Shown here: one piece after another, positions 59,701 through 64,000 of the stretch
Layout of the letters: each line of letters starts with the position of its first letter
How positions within the stretch are numbered: the stretch's first letter is position 1
DNA from: Dipteris shenzhenensis
Lineage: Eukaryota > Polypodiophyta > Polypodiopsida > Gleicheniales
NCBI GenBank assembly: GCA_047967505.1
Contig: CM106539.1
Strand: one strand, 5' to 3'
Length of the DNA stretch: 64,000 bases
Notes under the pieces: generated by a model
Told to the model about the DNA's origin: nothing
The model's database searches: none
The model's input: only the letters and a program-made list of their open reading frames with translations
Translations under genes and position numbers: made by a program

Positions 59701-62530
59701 TTTGATGGGAAGTCTGTGATGAATTTCAACCCAAGACTTTGAATTAAAACCCACCTCAACCAAATTGAAACAGTCTTGCATGCAAAGTGGAGCCCCCATC
59801 TGATAAGTACTTGTTTGAATAACACACCTAGGACCGTGTTTTTTTAGGGTTGTGCATGACACTAAGGCAAAAACGGTGTTTTATGCTTGATTGACAATGC
59901 AAAGCATATCCGATGGGCACAATACTTTGCACACACCTTTAACTAGGTGGAATAGACTTACATGCAAAGTGGCATTCCCATCGCATAAGTACTTGATTGG
60001 ATAACACACCTAACAGCGTGTTTTTTTACGGATGTGCATGATACTAAGGCAAAAATGGTATTTAATGCTCAATTGACCATGCAAAGCATATCCGATGGGC
60101 ACAATACTTTTCCTACGCCTTAACCTAGGTGGTATTGAAATGTTCTCAAAGAGGCACACCCATCCGATAAGTACTTGGTCAGATAACATACCTAAGGGCG
60201 TGTTTTTTTACGGATGTACATATCACTACCGAAAAACGTTGTATAATGCATGATCCACCATGCAAAGCATATCCGATGGTGAAAATACTTTGAACGCACC
60301 TTAACCTTGTTGAAACAGACTTGCGTGCAAAGTGGAGCCCCCATCCGATAAGTACTTGTTTGAATAACACACCTGGGACCGTGTTTTTTTATGGTTGTGC
60401 ATGACACTAAGGCAAAAATGGTGTTTTATGCTTGATCGACAATGCAAAGCATATCCGATGGGCACAATACTTTGCACACACCTTCATATAGGTGGAATTG
60501 ACTTACATGCAAAGTGGCATTCCCATCGCATAAGTACTTGATCGGATAACACACCTAGCAGTGTGTTTTTTACGGATGTGCATGACACTAAGGCAAAAAT
60601 GGTATTTAAGGCTCGATCGACCATGCAAAGCATATTTGATGGGCACAATAATTTACCTACACCTTAACTTAGGTGGTATTGAAATTTTCTCAAAGAGGCA
60701 CACCGATGCGATAAGTACTTCGTCAGATAACATACCTAAGGGCGTGTTTTTTTGTGGATGTACATATCACTACCAGAGGAACAGTGAATAATGCATGATT
60801 GACCATGCAAAGCATATCCGATGGTGACAATACATTGCACGCACCTCAACCTTGTTGAAACAGACTTGCCTGCAAAGTGGAGCCCCCATCCGATAAGTAC
60901 TTGTTTGAATAACACACCTAGGACCGTGTTTTTTTATGGTTGTGCATGACACGAAGGCAAAAACGGTGTTTTATGCTTGATCGACAATGCAAAGCATATT
61001 AGATGGGCACAATTCTTTGCACACACCTTCAACTAGGTGGAATTCACTTACATGCAAAGTGGCATTCCCATCGCATAAGTACTTGATCGGATAACACACC
61101 TAGCAGCGTGTTTTTTTACGGATGTGCATGACACGAAGGCAAAAATGATATTTAATGCTTCGATCGACCATGAAAAGCATATCGGATGTGCACAATACAT
61201 TTCCTACATGTTAACCTAGGTGGTATTGAAATGTTCTCAAAGAGGCACACCCATCTGATAAGTATTTGGTCAGATCACATACCTAAGGGCGTGTTTTTTT
61301 ACGGATGTGCATATCACTACCGGAAAAATGGTGGATAATGCATGATCGACCATGCAAAACACATCCAATGGTGACAATACTTTGCATGCACCTCAACCTA
61401 GTTGAAATAGACTTGTGTGCAAAGTGGAGCCCCCATCCGATAAGTACTTGTTTGAATAACACACCTAGGACCGTCTCTTTTTATGGTTGTGCATGACACT
61501 AAGGCAAAAACGGTGTTTTATGCTTGATCGACAATGCAAAGCATATCCGATGGGCACAAAACCTTGCACATACCTTCAACTAGGTAGAATTGACTTACAT
61601 GCAAAGTGGCATTCCCATCGCATAAGTACTTGATCGGACAACATACCTAGCAGTGTGTTTTTTTACAGATGTGCATGACACTAAGGAAAAAATGGTATTT
61701 AATGCTCGATCGACCATGCAAAGCATATCCGATGGGCACAAGACTTTTCCAACGCCCTTAAATAGGTAGTATTGAAATGTTCTCAAAGAGACACACCCAT
61801 CCGATAAGTACTTGGTTAGATAACATACCTAAGCATGTGTTTTTTTGCGGATGTGCATATCACTACCAGAAAAATGGTGGATAATGCGTGATCGACCATA
61901 CAAAGCATATCCGATGGTGAAAATACTTTGCATGCACCTCAACCTAGATGAAACGGACTTGCGTGCAAAGTGGAGCCCCCATCCGATAAGTACTTGTTTG
62001 AATATTACACCTAGGACCGTGTTTTTTTATGGTTGTGCATGACACTAAGGTAGAAACGGAGTTTTATGCTTGATTGACAATGCAAAGCATATCCGATGGC
62101 CACAATACTTTGCACACAGCTTCAACTAGGTGGATTTGACTTACAGGCAAAGTGGCATTCCCATCGCATAAGTACCTGATCGGATAACACACCTAGCAAC
62201 GTGTTTTTTTACGAATGTGCATGACACTAAGGCAAAAATGGTATTTAATGCTCGATCGACCATGCAAAGCATATCCGATGGGCACAATACTTTTCCTACA
62301 CCTTAATATAGGTGGTATTGAAATGTTCTCAAAGAGGCACACCCATCCGATAAGTACTTGGTCAGATAACATATCTAAGGGCGTGTTTTTTTATGGATGT
62401 GCATATCACTTTTGAAAAAACGTTGTATAATGCGTGATTGACCATGTGAAGCATATCCGATGGTGACAATACTTCGCACCCACCTCAACCTAGTTCAAAC
62501 AGACTTGCATACAAAGTGGATCCCCCATCG
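56704..62530 (+). repeat. Satellite array, 182-bp monomer, forward orientation
   Basis: The GATAAGTACTTG box recurs at 56781, 56962, 57144, 57326, 57509, 57691 and onward, giving a period close to 182 bp. Conserved boxes are GCAAAGCATATCCGATGGG, CACAATACTTTGCAC, TGCAAAGTGG, CCATCCGATAAGTACTTG, ACACACCTAGGACCGTG with a T-run, and GCATGACACTAAGGCAAAAA. From about 58500 three monomer subtypes alternate in fixed order with a 541-550 bp period (for example the CTTTTCCTAC mark at 60108, 60650, 61196, 61743 and 62287), a trimeric higher-order repeat. Length and structure resemble plant centromeric satellites. Small open frames in it are not genes. Confidence 0.96.
59199..59752. other. Non-satellite insertion in the array
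   Basis: A satellite monomer stops at 59198. A 52-bp inverted satellite piece follows (59199-59250), then about 500 bp of unrelated sequence, and the satellite resumes at about 59753 with CCTCAACC. The inserted DNA shows no coding family or clear inverted repeats; target duplications were not found. Confidence 0.75.
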
Positions 62531-64000
62531 GATCAAGTACATATTGGATGGGTGTGCCTCTTTCAGAACACTTCAATACCACCTAGGTTAAGGTGTAGGA
62601 AAAGTATTGTGCCCATAGGATATGTTTTGCATGGTCAATCGAGCATTAAGTACCATTTTTTCCTTAGTGTCATGCACATCCGTAAAAAAACACACTGCTA
62701 GGTCTGTTATCCGATCAAGTACTTATGTGATGGGAATCTCACTTTGCATGTAAATTAATTCCACCTAGTTGAAGGTGCGTGCAAAGTATTGTGCCCATCC
62801 ATTACGCTTTGCATTGTCGATCAAGCATAAAACACCGTTTTTGCCTTAGTGTCATGCACAACCATAAAAAACAACGGTCCTAGGTGTGTTATTCAAACAA
62901 GTACTTATCGGATGGGGGCTCCATTTTGCACGCAAGTCTGTTTTACCTAGGTTGAGGTGCGTGCAAAGTATTGTCACCATCAGATATGCTTTGCATGGTC
63001 GATCACGCATTATCCACCGTTTTTCTCATAGTGATATGCACATCCGCAAAAAAACACACCCTTAGGTATGTTATCTGACCAAGTACTTATCGCATGGGTG
63101 TGCCTCTTTGAGAAAATTTCAATACCACCTAATTTAAGGTGTAAGAAAAGTATTGTCCCCATCGGATATCCTTTGCATGGTCGATCGAGCATTAAATACC
63201 ATTTTTGCCTTAGTGTCATCCACATCCGTAAAAAAACACGCTACTAGGTGTGTTATCCGATCAAGTACTTAAGCGATGGGAATGCCGCCTTGCATTTAAG
63301 TCAATTCCACCTAGTTGAAGGTGTTTGCAAAGTATTGTGCCGATCGGATATGCTTTGCATTGTCGATCAAGCATAAAACACCGTTTTTGCCTTAGTGTCA
63401 TGCACAACCATTAAAAAACACAGTGCTAGGTGTGTTATTCAAACAAGTACTTATCGGATGGGGTTTCCACTTTGCATGCAAGTCCGTTTCAACTAGGTTG
63501 AGGTGCGTGCAAATTATTGTCACCATTGGATATGCTTTGCATGGTCGATCATGCATTATCCACCGTTTTTCCGGTAGTGATATGCACATCCGCAAAAAAA
63601 CATGCCCTTAGGTATGTTATCTGACCAAGTAGTTATCGGATGGGTGTGCCTCTTTGAGAACATTTCAATACCACCTAGTTTAAGGCGTAGGAAATGTATT
63701 GTGCCCATCGGATATGCTTTGCATGGTCGATCGAGCATTAAATACCATTTTTACCTTCGTGTCATGCACATCCGGAAAAAAACACGCTACTAGGTGTGTT
63801 ATCCGATCAAGTACTTATGCGATGGGAATGCCACTTTGCATGTAAGTCAAATCCTCCTATTTGAAGGTGTGTGCAAAGTATTGGCCCATCGGATATGCTT
63901 TGCATTGTCGATCAAGCATAAAACACCGTTTTTGCCTTAGTGTCATGCACAACCATAAAAAAACACGGTCCTAGGTGTGTTATTCAAACAAGTACTTATC
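62531..64000 (-). repeat. Satellite array, reverse orientation
   Basis: All conserved boxes now appear as reverse complements (CAAGTACTTATCGGATGGG, GTGCCCATCGGATATGC). The trimeric order continues, with the GTAGGAAAAGTATTG mark at about 62598, 63142 and 63688. The array runs off the end of the window. Confidence 0.96.

Noticed and set aside
56735-63793. Many frames of 60-70 codons with a shared sequence
   Set aside because: They recur once per satellite monomer in both orientations and reflect the repeat, not a gene family.
56704-64000. CRISPR-like regular direct repeats
   Set aside because: The whole 182-bp unit is repeated with no unique spacers, which is a eukaryotic satellite.

Overview
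The window looks like nuclear DNA from a land plant with a large, repeat-rich genome. The evidence is a three-exon tonoplast-type aquaporin gene with GT-AG introns, many plant-type Ty1/copia, Ty3/gypsy and LINE remnants whose primer sites match initiator tRNA-Met, long (CT)n tracts and a tandem satellite of about 182 bp. I cannot name the species. A fern, lycophyte or other large-genome plant would fit, but that is inference.

Layout: 0.4-5.8 kb holds a complete but decayed copia element on the minus strand (LTRs, primer site, polypurine tract, 5-bp target duplication) inserted in a GATGTGGCA-like minisatellite. 6-13.6 kb is intergenic, with relics of retroelement leaders, tandem duplications and a dispersed repeat. 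14.17-15.32 kb is the only gene I consider intact, a TIP aquaporin of 251 residues. 15.4-20 kb is intergenic and ends in a minisatellite built on AACCA/TGGTT. 20.2-22.1 kb is a broken DDE/RNase H-like transposase gene of a family I recognise but cannot name. 22.6-26.2 kb is a 5'-truncated plus-strand copia with its 3' LTR. 27.3 kb is a MITE-like foldback element. 28.2-34.5 kb holds two LINE fragments on opposite strands, one of them split by a young gag-only LTR element (TR-GAG type) with a 5-bp target duplication. 37.9-39.6 kb is a gypsy fragment. 40.5-43.4 kb is a minus-strand copia lacking its integrase core. 45.0-48.2 kb is a broken multi-exon minus-strand gene with Ulp1/C48 protease-like motifs, apparently in two lobes.

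From 49.4 to 55.7 kb the DNA is almost pure polypyrimidine, punctuated by roughly 25 copies of a GC-rich near-palindrome related to GGCGGCCACGGCCGCC and passing into a C-run tract. From 56.7 kb to the end is an array of about 37 monomers of 182 bp. Its later part is organised as a trimeric higher-order repeat of about 545 bp, and the array flips orientation at about 62.53 kb inside a palindromic AAGTACTT box. This right-hand half looks pericentromeric or heterochromatic.

Apart from the aquaporin, almost everything is selfish or tandemly repeated DNA, so the genes do not form a pathway. The most promising unexplained items are the two-lobed Ulp1-like gene, the unnamed DDE transposase family, the gag-only element, the palindrome-punctuated polypyrimidine array and the satellite with its inversion. 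Everything was read by eye; homology statements are from memory of families, without any search.
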